Part shown: positions 43,688 to 51,143 of the stretch, piece by piece
Position numbering within the stretch: the stretch's first letter is position 1
How the letters are laid out: the number at the start of each line of letters is the position of its first letter
From: Agromyces sp. G08B096
GTDB lineage: Bacteria; Actinomycetota; Actinomycetes; Actinomycetales; Microbacteriaceae
Assembly: GCF_040267705.1 (NCBI RefSeq)
Contig: NZ_CP158374.1
Location: forward strand, 3,529,142-3,593,141
DNA length: 64,000 nt
Direction: 5' to 3'
Made by a program: the position numbers and the translations under genes
The notes under the pieces: generated by a model
Databases searched by the model: none
What the model was told of the DNA's origin: nothing
What the model saw: the letters and a program-made list of their open reading frames with translations, nothing else

Positions 43688-45391
43688 GTGAACGATGAAG
43701 GACGTGTCCTCGCGGGTCGCTACCGCGTCGGCGCCCTCATCGGGCGCGGCGGCATGTCGGACGTGCACGTCGGCACGGACTCGCGGCTCGGCCGTCAGGT
43801 GGCGATCAAGCTCCTGAAGCCGCAGCTCGCGACCGACCCGGCCTTCCGCATGCGCTTCCGCCAGGAGGCGCAGTCCGCGGCCCGCATGGCGCACCCGACG
43901 ATCGTGCGGGTGTTCGACGCGGGCGAGGAGACCGTGGTCGACGCGTCCGGCCACGAGGTGCAGCTGCCCTTCATCGTCATGGAGTACGTCGAGGGCCGGC
44001 TGCTCAAAGACATCATCCACGACGGTCCGCTCGAGGCGCAGGCCGCGGTCCGGGTGATCGACGGCGTGCTCACCGCGCTCGAGTACTCGCATCGCGCCGG
44101 TGTCGTGCACCGCGACATCAAGCCGGGCAACATCATGATCACCACCGCCGGCCAGGTGAAGGTGATGGACTTCGGCATCGCCCGGGCCGTCTCCGACTCC
44201 GCGACGACGGTCGCGCAGACGACCGCGATCCTCGGCACCGCCGCCTATTTCTCGCCCGAGCAGGCGAAGGGCGAGACGGTGGATGCCCGTACCGACCTGT
44301 ATTCGGCGGGCGTGGTGCTGTTCGAGATGCTGACCGGCCGGCCGCCGTTCCGCGGCGACACGCCGGTCGCGGTCGCGTACCAGCACGTCAGCGAGCGTCC
44401 GGTGAAGCCGAGCGTGATCAACCCGCGGGTCTCCCCGGCACTCGACGCCGTCGTGATGCGGGCGCTCACGAAGGACCGCACGAAGCGGTACCAGACGGCC
44501 GCCGAGTTCCGCGAGGACGTCGAGATCGCGGCATCCGGTCGCGTGCCGGTGCACCGCGAAGCCGAGGGGGCCGCAGCCCTGTTCGGCACCACGCCGACGG
44601 GCTCGCTCTCGTTGTCGACCTCGGAGCTCGCGCTCCGGCAGCTCACTGAAGACGACACCATGGTGCGCACCCAGCGGCGCCCGCCGGCGGTGTGGATCTG
44701 GTCGGGCATCGTCGCGGTCGTCGTCATCGTCATCGCGGTCATGTACTGGGCGTTCAACCTGCAGCCGGCCGATCAGCTCCCGTCCAACGTGCGCGAGGTC
44801 CCAGCCCTCGCCGGGATGACCTACGAGGAAGCCGCCGACCAGCTCGAGCAGCTCACCCTCCCGCCGACGAAAGTCGACGAGACCAGCGAGACCGTCCCGA
44901 GCGGCCAGGTCATCCGCACCGATCCGCCCGCGGGCGAGAAGGTCGCGACGGAGACCGAGATCACGGTCTACGTGTCGAGCGGTCGGGTGCCGGTCGCCGT
45001 GCCGCCCGTGACGAACATGACCGTCGACCAGGCCAAGGAGGCGCTCACCGCGGCCGGCCTCGTGCCGGGCGCCGAGACGCGCCAGAGCTCGCCGACCGTC
45101 GCCGCGGAGACCGTGCTGGGCACGACGCCCGAGGCGGGCGCGACGGTGCAGGCCGGGTCATCCGTCGATCTGCTGATCTCGAGCGGCAAGGTGACGCTCA
45201 CCGACCTCACGGGTCAGACGCTGGCCGCGGCATCCGACTTCCTGCGGGCCGCCGACCTGCAGCTCACGCCCGTGCCGAAGCCCGACGGGTCGTGCAAGGC
45301 GCAGCCCGGTTCGCCGGTGACGCGTCAGTCGCCCGCGCCGGGCGAGGTGGCCCAGAAGTCGAGCGTCGAGCTCACCTACTGCGCCGGCTGA
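43688..45391 (+). CDS. pknB: Ser/Thr protein kinase PknB with three PASTA domains
   Basis: The 567-residue kinase has Gly-rich loop IGRGGMSDV, VAIKLL, HRDIKPGN, DFGIA and TAAYFSPEQAKG. A membrane helix (WIWSGIVAVVVIVIAVMYW) precedes three PASTA repeats covering about 375-565; the repeats should bind muropeptides or lipid II and control kinase activity. AGGAG lies 9-10 nt before the GTG at 43688. It closes the operon; a GC-rich hairpin lies between it and trpG. Confidence 0.94.
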   Translation: MNDEGRVLAGRYRVGALIGRGGMSDVHVGTDSRLGRQVAIKLLKPQLATDPAFRMRFRQEAQSAARMAHPTIVRVFDAGEETVVDASGHEVQLPFIVMEYVEGRLLKDIIHDGPLEAQAAVRVIDGVLTALEYSHRAGVVHRDIKPGNIMITTAGQVKVMDFGIARAVSDSATTVAQTTAILGTAAYFSPEQAKGETVDARTDLYSAGVVLFEMLTGRPPFRGDTPVAVAYQHVSERPVKPSVINPRVSPALDAVVMRALTKDRTKRYQTAAEFREDVEIAASGRVPVHREAEGAAALFGTTPTGSLSLSTSELALRQLTEDDTMVRTQRRPPAVWIWSGIVAVVVIVIAVMYWAFNLQPADQLPSNVREVPALAGMTYEEAADQLEQLTLPPTKVDETSETVPSGQVIRTDPPAGEKVATETEITVYVSSGRVPVAVPPVTNMTVDQAKEALTAAGLVPGAETRQSSPTVAAETVLGTTPEAGATVQAGSSVDLLISSGKVTLTDLTGQTLAAASDFLRAADLQLTPVPKPDGSCKAQPGSPVTRQSPAPGEVAQKSSVELTYCAG

Positions 45392-45396
45392 GCACA

Positions 45397-45417
45397 GCCG
45401 GCCGCCGCGCCGCCGGC
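45397..45417. terminator. Weak GC hairpin between pknB and trpG/pabA
   Basis: GCCGGC-N9-GCCGGC can form a 6-bp stem between the two convergent genes. There is no better terminator in the 39-nt gap. Confidence 0.4.
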
Positions 45418-45430
45418 AGGGTCTCGCCCG

Positions 45431-46072
45431 TCAGGCCGTCGCGCGCACGAGCGGGTTCAGCTTCGCCGCGCGCTCACGCGCACCCGGCAGGCCGACGACG
45501 TCGAGCCAGTTGCCGAGCATCCGGTAGCCGCCCTCGGTGAGCACCGACTCGGGGTGGAACTGCACGCCGAAGAGCGGAGCCGCCTCGTGGCGGAGCCCCA
45601 TGATCACACCGCCCTGGGTCCGGCTCGTGACGACGAGCTCGCTCGGCACCGTGTCGTCGACGACCGCGAGCGAGTGGTACCTCGTGGCGGTGAAGGGCTG
45701 CGGCACGCCGTCGTAGAAGTCGCTGCCGTCGTGCTCGATGCGCGACGTCTTGCCGTGCATCAGCTCTTCGGCGTTCGTGACGACGGCGCCGAACGCCTCG
45801 GCGATGGCCTGGTGTCCGAGGCAGACGCCGAGCAGCGGCTGCCCGCTCGCGAGCGCCGCCTCGACCACCGGGATCGAGACGCCCGCGTCGGCCGGCTTGC
45901 CGGGCCCGGGCGAGATGAGCACGCCGTCGTACTCGGCGATGCGAGCCGGCACCTCGGATGCCTCGAACGCGTCGTTTCTGAGCACGTCGGTCTCCGCGCC
46001 GAGCTCCTGCAGGTAGCCGTTCAGCGTGTAGACGAAGCTGTCGTAGTTGTCGATGACGAGGATGCGGGTCAT
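45431..46072 (-). CDS. Glutamine amidotransferase, anthranilate/aminodeoxychorismate synthase component II
   Basis: The 213-residue class I amidotransferase has LVIDNYDSF, the oxyanion loop SPGPGKP, nucleophile Cys in GVCLGHQAIAEAFG and His-Glu in VQFHPES. It supplies ammonia from glutamine for anthranilate (TrpG) or aminodeoxychorismate (PabA) synthesis; the two cannot be told apart without the partner, which is absent nearby. Located between pknB and the sortase as in other actinobacteria. Its ATG overlaps the small gene upstream. Confidence 0.9.
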   Translation of the reverse strand: MTRILVIDNYDSFVYTLNGYLQELGAETDVLRNDAFEASEVPARIAEYDGVLISPGPGKPADAGVSIPVVEAALASGQPLLGVCLGHQAIAEAFGAVVTNAEELMHGKTSRIEHDGSDFYDGVPQPFTATRYHSLAVVDDTVPSELVVTSRTQGGVIMGLRHEAAPLFGVQFHPESVLTEGGYRMLGNWLDVVGLPGARERAAKLNPLVRATA

Positions 46073-46227
46073 TGGTCCACCGTGACGTTGATCGGGTTGA
46101 GAATGCCGTCGACCCAGGGGAAGACCCAGGTGAAGAGGGCGTAGACGACGGCCGCCGCCAGGATGAGGAGGATGAGGAGCCGGACCCACCAGGGGCCGGG
46201 CAGGACTCGCCAGAGCGCTCCGTACAT
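46069..46227 (-). CDS. Small single-helix membrane protein
   Basis: The 52-residue protein has a Trp-rich N-terminus (ALWRVLPGPWWVRLL) and one membrane helix (LILLILAAAVVYALFTWVF). Its stop overlaps the start of the amidotransferase gene (ATGA). It is 1 nt downstream of the sortase gene. Such small proteins are conserved at this position in Microbacteriaceae; function unknown. Confidence 0.75.
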   Translation of the reverse strand: MYGALWRVLPGPWWVRLLILLILAAAVVYALFTWVFPWVDGILNPINVTVDQ

Positions 46228-46228
46228 A

Positions 46229-47008
46229 TCAGCTCTCCCAGCTCGCGACGGCGTCGGCGATCTCCGCCGGCGGGTTGGCGGCACCTGGCTGCCACGACTC
46301 GAGGACCCCGTACGCGATGATGCGCTCGGCGGTCGAGTACAGCGGGTTGCAGCTGGTGAGCGTGATGATGCGGTCGGTCGGCTGCAGGTCGGGATGGTGC
46401 GGCACCGGAGCCAGGACATCGACGGTCTCGGGCGTCACGTACTCGAAGTCGCGGAACCGGTAGGTGTACCAGCCGTCCTTCGTCTGGATGTAGATCGCGT
46501 CGCCGAGCTGCAGCTGTTCGATCTCGTGCATGCCACCGCCGTAGGCGCTGCGGTGCGCCGCGATCGCGAAGTTGCCGACGGCACCGGGCATCGCAGTGCC
46601 CGGGTAGTGGCCGACGCCGAGGCTGAAGCTGTTGAGCACGTCGAGACCGGTGCCCTCGGCGATGTTGCGGACCGAGTCGAACGTGCCCTCGGCGTTGAAG
46701 CGCGGGACGTACATCACGGCGAACGCGTCGCCGTTGCCGTACTTCGTCTGATCGACCACGGGCTCGCCCGGATCGGCGGGCGGCGGGGTCGCGGCGGGGT
46801 CGCCGTGCTCCGCCCGGTCCTGCTCGGCCCACGACGTACTGCGATCGGACGCGGCATCCGACTGCTGACCTGCCATGATCGCGTCGTTCCACCAGAGCTG
46901 CCAGCCGAGGAACAGCAGGATCAGGACGCCCGCCGTCAGCAGCAGCTCGCCCAGCACGCCGACGACGCTGACCCGACGGCGCGGGCGAGCGGTGGCGGAC
47001 TCGGACAT
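46229..47008 (-). CDS. Class E sortase
   Basis: This 259-residue protein has an N-terminal membrane helix (LGELLLTAGVLILLFLGW), a Pro/Ala-rich stalk and a sortase beta-barrel. The active-site His is in AIAAHRSAYGG, the Cys in TLTSCNPLYS and the Arg in AERIIAYG. Class E enzymes attach LAXTG-type proteins to peptidoglycan in high-GC Gram-positives. ATG 47008 lies 7 nt after TAGAAT on this strand, a leaderless start. Divergent from crgA through a mirrored promoter. Confidence 0.9.
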   Translation of the reverse strand: MSESATARPRRRVSVVGVLGELLLTAGVLILLFLGWQLWWNDAIMAGQQSDAASDRSTSWAEQDRAEHGDPAATPPPADPGEPVVDQTKYGNGDAFAVMYVPRFNAEGTFDSVRNIAEGTGLDVLNSFSLGVGHYPGTAMPGAVGNFAIAAHRSAYGGGMHEIEQLQLGDAIYIQTKDGWYTYRFRDFEYVTPETVDVLAPVPHHPDLQPTDRIITLTSCNPLYSTAERIIAYGVLESWQPGAANPPAEIADAVASWES

Positions 47009-47011
47009 ACC

Positions 47012-47077
47012 GGCGATTCTAGCCGCGCAGCCCGGCCGCCCCGCTGGGAGTCCGGCGGCGCCTCGGCTAGAATCGCC
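47012..47077. promoter_or_regulatory. Mirrored promoters of the divergent sortase and crgA genes
   Basis: CGGCTAGAATCGCC occurs on the plus strand at 47064-47077 and, inverted, at 47012-47025. Each copy includes a TAGAAT -10 box placed 7 nt before its gene's start codon. The identical 14-nt core implies shared recognition beyond the -10 alone. Confidence 0.8.
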
Positions 47078-47080
47078 CGC

Positions 47081-47320
47081 ATGGCACGTACGAAGTCCCC
47101 CAAGCCCGCGCGCGCGGAGGTCGCTCCCGGCGAGGACGCCCCGAACCCCGTCTGGTTCAAGCCGGTCATGTTCGGCTTCATGCTGGTGGGGCTCGCCTGG
47201 ATCATCGTGTTCTACGTCTCCGGCGGCGCGTTCCCCATCCCCGACCTCGGGTCGTGGAACATCCTCATCGGGTTCGGCATCGCGTTCATCGGGTTCCTCA
47301 TGACCACGAGGTGGCGATAG
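47081..47320 (+). CDS. crgA: Cell-division protein CrgA
   Basis: This 79-residue protein has a basic N-terminus and two membrane helices (VMFGFMLVGLAWIIVFYV and NILIGFGIAFIGFLM), the CrgA/DUF881-like septal protein architecture; PNPVWFKPVM and ending TTRWR are diagnostic. CrgA helps septum assembly with FtsZ and PBPs. ATG 47081 sits 7 nt after TAGAAT, a leaderless start. A UUCG-loop terminator follows 31 nt downstream. Confidence 0.93.
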   Translation: MARTKSPKPARAEVAPGEDAPNPVWFKPVMFGFMLVGLAWIIVFYVSGGAFPIPDLGSWNILIGFGIAFIGFLMTTRWR

Positions 47321-47351
47321 CCGCTGCGGCACGGTCGCCGCATCGACACGA

Positions 47352-47385
47352 GAAAAGGGCGGATGCTTCGGCATCCGCCCTTTTC
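47352..47385 (+). terminator. Intrinsic terminator of crgA
   Basis: A perfect 15-bp stem (GAAAAGGGCGGATGC and complement) with a TTCG tetraloop and a run of four T in the distal arm; the most canonical terminator in the window. Confidence 0.92.
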
Positions 47386-47391
47386 CCATAC

Positions 47392-47501
47392 TTGTCCCCA
47401 GTTCTGCACACACTGTGGAAACCGGGAAAGCCCGGTTTTCCGCGGATCTGGGGAATGACACCGATGTGATTCTCCCCAGGGTGTGGAGAACCTGTGGATA
47501 A
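47392..47501. promoter_or_regulatory. Cluster of DnaA-box-like sequences
   Basis: The crgA-rhomboid gap contains TTGTCCCCA (47392-47400), TGTGGAAAC (47414-47422), TGTGGAGAA (47482-47490) and TGTGGATAA (47493-47501). The last is an exact DnaA box on the minus strand (TTATCCACA); the one before it is one base off and 11 bp away, a one-turn spacing. An inverted repeat (AACCGGG-AAAG-CCCGGTT) lies between the boxes. This may be a DnaA-binding regulatory site distinct from oriC. Confidence 0.6.
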
Positions 47502-48362
47502 CTAGCCGAGCAGTGGGAAGTACACGTACCGGAGGCTCGCGACCAGCAGGAGCGCCGTCAGGCCCACGAGGAGTCCGATCTGCAGGCCCCGCTGATCGCG
47601 CTTGCGGGTCTCCACGAAGATCCACCCGACCAGAGCGCCGACCGCCAAGCCGCCGAGATGCGCCTGCCAGGCGATGTTCCAGCCGGGTACGAACCCGATC
47701 ACCAGGTTGATCGCGAGCAGCACGAACAGCTGCGTGGTCTGCCCGCCGAGGCGGCGCTGGATGACGAGGAACGCGCCCATCAGGCCGAAGATGGCACCGG
47801 ATGCCCCGACGACCGACGTATTCGGGTCGGACAGCCAGACCACGCCGACCGATCCGCCGAGTCCGGCGATGAGGTAGAGCGCGAGGAAACGCCAGCGCCC
47901 GAGCAGCCCTTCGAGCAACTGCCCGAAGATCCACAGGGTGTACATGTTCAGCAGGACGTGGAAGATCAACGCCGTCGAATGCACGAACACCGTCGTGATG
48001 AGCCGCCACGGCTCCAGGTGGATGTCGCTCACGGCGAGCGGCGTGAAATACAGCCAGTTCGTCACGCCGAGCCCCGGGACCAGCTGCAGCAGGAACACCG
48101 CCACCGTCACCCCGATGAGGGAGTAGGTCACGACCGGCGCACCCCGACCGCTCGCCGAACGCATGCGCGTGAGCACCGCCGGCTTGGTCTTCGGCGCCTG
48201 CGCGCGCTGCTCCTTCATGCACTCGGGGCAGATCACGCCGACCGGGGCCGGCGTCTGGCACTCACCGCAGATGGTGCGGCCGCACCGCTGGCACAGCACG
48301 AAGCTCTGCCGATCGGGATGCCGATAGCAGAATCCGTTGCGGTCGCCGGCCGCGTCGCTCAC
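47502..48362 (-). CDS. Rhomboid-family intramembrane serine protease with N-terminal zinc finger
   Basis: The 286-residue protein starts with a Cys/His-rich zinc-binding module (CYRHPDRQSFVLCQRCGRTI, ICPEC; residues 12-47), a linker, and six membrane helices. The catalytic Ser is in VVGASGAIFG and His in AWQAHLGGLAVGALVG. It cleaves membrane proteins within the bilayer. GTG 48362 starts 6 nt downstream of the ppiA stop. Its stop abuts the DnaA-box cluster. Confidence 0.9.
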   Translation of the reverse strand: MSDAAGDRNGFCYRHPDRQSFVLCQRCGRTICGECQTPAPVGVICPECMKEQRAQAPKTKPAVLTRMRSASGRGAPVVTYSLIGVTVAVFLLQLVPGLGVTNWLYFTPLAVSDIHLEPWRLITTVFVHSTALIFHVLLNMYTLWIFGQLLEGLLGRWRFLALYLIAGLGGSVGVVWLSDPNTSVVGASGAIFGLMGAFLVIQRRLGGQTTQLFVLLAINLVIGFVPGWNIAWQAHLGGLAVGALVGWIFVETRKRDQRGLQIGLLVGLTALLLVASLRYVYFPLLG

Positions 48363-48367
48363 GCGAG

Positions 48368-48913
48368 TCAGCGCGGCTCGACGGTGATGCGCTCGATGAC
48401 GACGTCCTCGAGCGGCTTGTCGCGGCCGTCGGTCGGGACGGTCGCGAGCTTGTCGACGACCGCCTGGCTCGCGGCATCCGTCACCTTGCCGAAGATCGTG
48501 TGCTTGCCCTGCAGCCAGGTGGTGGGGCCGACGGTGATGAAGAACTGCGAGCCGTTGGTGCCGCCGCCCGTGATGCGGTCCTTGCCGGCGTTGGCCATGG
48601 CGAGGACGTAGGGCTCGGTGAAGTCGAGCTCGGGGTTGATCTCGTCGTCGAACTGGTAGCCGGGGCCGCCGACGCCCTGTCCGAGCGGGTCGCCGCCCTG
48701 GATCATGAATCCGGGGATGATGCGGTGGAAGATGACGCCGTCGTAGAGCGGGTCGGTGCTCTTCTGACCGGTGGCAGGGTGCGTCCACTCGATCTCGCCG
48801 GTCGCGAGGCCGACGAAGTTCTTGATGGTCTTCGGGGCGTGGTGGCCGTAGAGCTCGACCTCGATGGGGCCGTGGTTGGTGTGGAGCGTCGCGACAGCGG
48901 TGGGAATCGGCAT
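48368..48913 (-). CDS. ppiA: Peptidyl-prolyl cis-trans isomerase, cyclophilin type
   Basis: The 181-residue cytoplasmic cyclophilin has HTNHGPIEVELYG, the catalytic Arg in FHRIIPGFMIQGGDP, NGSQFFITVGPT and HTIFGKV. It assists protein folding at X-Pro bonds. The ATG at 48913 is preferred over one at 48919 because GAGAAT lies 6 nt before it, although neither has a good ribosome site. The gene order with rhomboid and crgA is the actinobacterial standard. Confidence 0.93.
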   Translation of the reverse strand: MPIPTAVATLHTNHGPIEVELYGHHAPKTIKNFVGLATGEIEWTHPATGQKSTDPLYDGVIFHRIIPGFMIQGGDPLGQGVGGPGYQFDDEINPELDFTEPYVLAMANAGKDRITGGGTNGSQFFITVGPTTWLQGKHTIFGKVTDAASQAVVDKLATVPTDGRDKPLEDVVIERITVEPR

Positions 48914-49032
48914 TCCCATATTCTCTCACGCGCCCATTCGTCAACCGGCAGGCCGCATCTGGACTCCCACCCCATTTCCAGGCGGCTCGGTGGCAAGATG
49001 GAGGAACTCGCTGCACAACGATGGAGGTCGGT

Positions 49033-49560
49033 ATGAGCCTGTCACGCAAGCGCAAGAAGGAACTCAAGCGGCTGCGCAGGAGTGCGGAGGAGCTGTGGGG
49101 GAACCAGCAGGCGGTGCTCGAGCACGCGAACGCCGTGGCGCGTGAGGCGAGCCACCAGCTCGGCAACCTCACCCGCGAAGAGGTCGTTCCGCGCGTGCGC
49201 AGCGGCTACGAGACGTACGTCCGCCCGGGCATGGAGCAGGCGAAGGGCTTCGCCCGCACCGCCGGCTCGACCGCCGAGCGCACGCTCGGCAACGTGCTCG
49301 GATCGGTGCTCTCGATCGGCGACATCGCCAACGACGCCCGGGTGCGTCGGGCGGTCGAGCGCGTCTCGCCGCGGGCGGTCGCGATCGTCGACAAGAAGAA
49401 GGGTCCGGGCGTCGGCACGTACCTCGCGATCGGCGCGGCCGTCGTCGCGGCCGCCGGCGTCGCCTACGCGGTCTGGCAGACGTTCCGCGCCGATGACGAG
49501 CTCTGGGTCGCCGACGACGAGCCGTCCGGCACGGCCGGGTCCGACTCCCCCGCGCTCTGA
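49033..49560 (+). CDS. Conserved hypothetical protein with a C-terminal membrane helix
   Basis: The 175-residue protein has a highly basic N-terminus (MSLSRKRKKELKRLRRSAEE), helical middle and a single membrane helix near residues 128-148 (GTYLAIGAAVVAAAGVAYAVW) before an acidic tail. This is a recurring protein near ppiA in Microbacteriaceae. GGAGG lies 5 nt before ATG 49033, which is preferred to ATG 49021. Function unknown. Confidence 0.78.
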   Translation: MSLSRKRKKELKRLRRSAEELWGNQQAVLEHANAVAREASHQLGNLTREEVVPRVRSGYETYVRPGMEQAKGFARTAGSTAERTLGNVLGSVLSIGDIANDARVRRAVERVSPRAVAIVDKKKGPGVGTYLAIGAAVVAAAGVAYAVWQTFRADDELWVADDEPSGTAGSDSPAL

Positions 49561-49568
49561 CGCGCATC

Positions 49569-49620
49569 TGAGACACCCGAACGGCCCCGTCGCATCGCGG
49601 CGGGGCCGTTCGTCGTCTCA
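49569..49620. terminator. Terminator after the 49 kb hypothetical gene
   Basis: The core stem CGAACGGCCCCGTCGC / GCGGCGGGGCCGTTCG (49578-49612) has 16 pairs including one G-T and a 3-nt loop; an outer TGAGAC/GTCTCA pair extends it. The arm CGAACGGCCCCGTC recurs in the terminator at 50382. Confidence 0.85.
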
Positions 49621-49693
49621 GGGCTGACCCTGATTTCCAGCCGATTTCCATATTCGTGTGCATGGGAGCTTGCGCCCGCGTTCCGAAGCCCGA

Positions 49694-50103
49694 TAGTGTC
49701 ATGAACCGATCCGCTGAAATCTGAGAGGAGTGATGACCGATGATGCGTATTCAGAATCGACGGCACGGCTTCACCCTCGTCGGCGGCCACGCCTGCTGAG
49801 CCTTCCCGGCATCGCCTGCCGCGCGTGAAGCCTCACCGCCCCGCGTGAACACGGTCTGACCCGTCACGCACTGCGTCATCCGACGCCGTCGCCCTGCGAC
49901 CGCCGGAACACACGCCATCTCCGGATGCCCCGCCGACACCTGCCGGCCTCGTTCGAGGCTCGGCCCGCGGCGGTCCGCTTCGACTCCGGCCGCACCAGCG
50001 GCCGAGGTCGCGGCCCGAGCATCCGCGCCATTCCCTCACGTCACCTCAGACGAGTGCGCGCCCGCGCGCTCGACCTCTCTCCACCGAAGAAGAAGGAACC
50101 ACC
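49694..50103 (+). promoter_or_regulatory. Long 5' leader region of the 50.1 kb hypothetical gene
   Basis: A TAGTGT box (49694-49699) is a candidate -10. From there to the GTG at 50104 no long gene is present, so the transcript would carry about 400 nt of leader. The start contains a 19-codon open frame (49740-49799) with AGGAG upstream. The rest holds no tRNA or named riboswitch that I can see. Confidence 0.45.
49740..49799 (+). CDS. Candidate 19-residue leader peptide
   Basis: A frame of 19 codons (MMRIQNRRHGFTLVGGHAC) follows GAGAGGAG by 9 nt. Its RRH...Cys ending resembles the short actinobacterial leader peptides with RRH near the middle and Cys near the stop that precede sulfur-metabolism genes, although no such gene follows here. 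An overlapping frame from 49733 would encode 31 residues, but its ribosome-site spacing is too short. Expression is untested. Confidence 0.35.
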   Translation: MMRIQNRRHGFTLVGGHAC

Positions 50104-50352
50104 GTGAACACCACGCTCACCGCAGTCCGCTCCTCCTCCGGGAGCACCGACCGCGTCCGCCAGCAGGCACGACTCGCCCGCGAACGCACGGTCACCCGCG
50201 TCGGCCTGGCCCTGGTCGCCTGGGGCCGCCGGCTCGACGCCCGTCTCACCACCGAGGCGGTCACGATGAGTCGCCGCAACGCCGAGCTCGCCAACGCCCT
50301 GCGCGACGGCACCTATGCCGGCGTCTCGACGCTCACCCGGCCCTCCCTCTGA
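50104..50352 (+). CDS. Small basic hypothetical protein
   Basis: The 82-residue protein is rich in Arg, Thr and Ser (RQQARLARERTVTRVGLALVAW) and soluble except for a weak amphipathic stretch. AAGAAGGA precedes the GTG; the 16-nt context AGAAGAAGGAACCACC is identical to that before the SDR gene at 10860. I do not recognise the family. Preceded by the long leader. Confidence 0.6.
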   Translation: MNTTLTAVRSSSGSTDRVRQQARLARERTVTRVGLALVAWGRRLDARLTTEAVTMSRRNAELANALRDGTYAGVSTLTRPSL

Positions 50353-50381
50353 CGATCATGTTCGCCGCAGGGACGCCACTC

Positions 50382-50414
50382 GAACGGCCCCGTCCGCACT
50401 GGACGGGGCCGTTC
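50382..50414. terminator. Strong terminator between the small hypothetical and NUDIX genes
   Basis: A perfect 14-bp stem GAACGGCCCCGTCC / GGACGGGGCCGTTC with a 5-nt loop between convergent genes. Confidence 0.88.
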
Positions 50415-50434
50415 CGCGTTGCCGGCGAGGGCCG

Positions 50435-50878
50435 CTACGCCTGGGGCGGCACGCCGTCGGCGGGCTCGGCCCGGTTCAGCCGGAGCGCGATGTCGACGAG
50501 CGCGACCCGCTTCAACCGCGGCACTTCGGCGAGGGGGAACCAGTGCGCCTCGTCGCTCGAACCGCCCACCTCGTTCCTGAGCTCGCCACCGAGAACGCTC
50601 GCGCGGTAGACGACACGCATCGCGTAGAGCGGATCCGCTCCGCGATGCCGCTTCGCCGCAGGGATCACCATCGTGTCGATACCGAGCAGTCGGTCGACGG
50701 ATGCCTCGTACCCCGTCTCCTCGAAGATCTCGCGCTTCGCCGCGACGGTGGGGTGCTCGTCGCCCTCGACCCCGCCGCCGGGGAGGGTCCATCCGGAGCG
50801 GCCGTGCTCGTTCCAGTGCGCGAGCAGGATGCGATCGCCGTCGATGATGACCCCGTAGGCCGCGATGCGGATGTCCAT
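50435..50878 (-). CDS. NUDIX hydrolase
   Basis: The 147-residue protein contains the Nudix box GGVEGDEHPTVAAKREIFEE followed by TGYEA, with the REIFEE metal-binding core. It hydrolyses a nucleoside diphosphate derivative; the exact substrate (for example an oxidised nucleotide or a sugar nucleotide) is not evident. Ends convergent with the small hypothetical gene. Confidence 0.9.
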   Translation of the reverse strand: MDIRIAAYGVIIDGDRILLAHWNEHGRSGWTLPGGGVEGDEHPTVAAKREIFEETGYEASVDRLLGIDTMVIPAAKRHRGADPLYAMRVVYRASVLGGELRNEVGGSSDEAHWFPLAEVPRLKRVALVDIALRLNRAEPADGVPPQA

Positions 50879-50882
50879 CCCG

Positions 50883-51143
50883 TCACTGTACTTGCGAGGC
50901 CTCCAAGGCCCTGAGTCCGGTCAGGCTCGCCAGCCGGCGGCCCGAGCGCTCCGCGATGACCACGAGCACCGCATCGCAGTGCCCGCAGCGGCCGACCGAT
51001 CCCATCGCCGTGCGGTACACCATGAGCCCGGCCACCGGCGCGCGCGCACCGCATTCGGCGCAGGAGGCGAGCATCCCGGTGAGGTCGGCCCCGAAGAGGT
51101 CGGCGAACGCTCCGGCGAGCGCGTTGCCGTCGACGTGCTGCAT
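50883..51143 (-). CDS. DUF6510-like zinc-ribbon protein
   Basis: The 86-residue protein has two CxxC pairs (CAECG near residue 28 and CGHCD near 53), a small zinc ribbon, in a MQHVDGNALAGAFADLFGAD context that I recall as DUF6510. Its start overlaps the stop of the flavin reductase gene, so it is the last gene of the molybdenum-cofactor operon. Confidence 0.75.
   Translation of the reverse strand: MQHVDGNALAGAFADLFGADLTGMLASCAECGARAPVAGLMVYRTAMGSVGRCGHCDAVLVVIAERSGRRLASLTGLRALEASQVQ

Noticed and set aside
49740..49799. RHGFTLV as a type IV prepilin cleavage motif
   Set aside because: The frame stops seven residues later, the Glu at position 5 is absent, and no pilin-processing genes are nearby.
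49733..49828. Overlapping 31-codon frame starting at 49733
   Set aside because: The AGGAG is only about 2 nt from this ATG, too close for efficient initiation; the 49740 start fits better.
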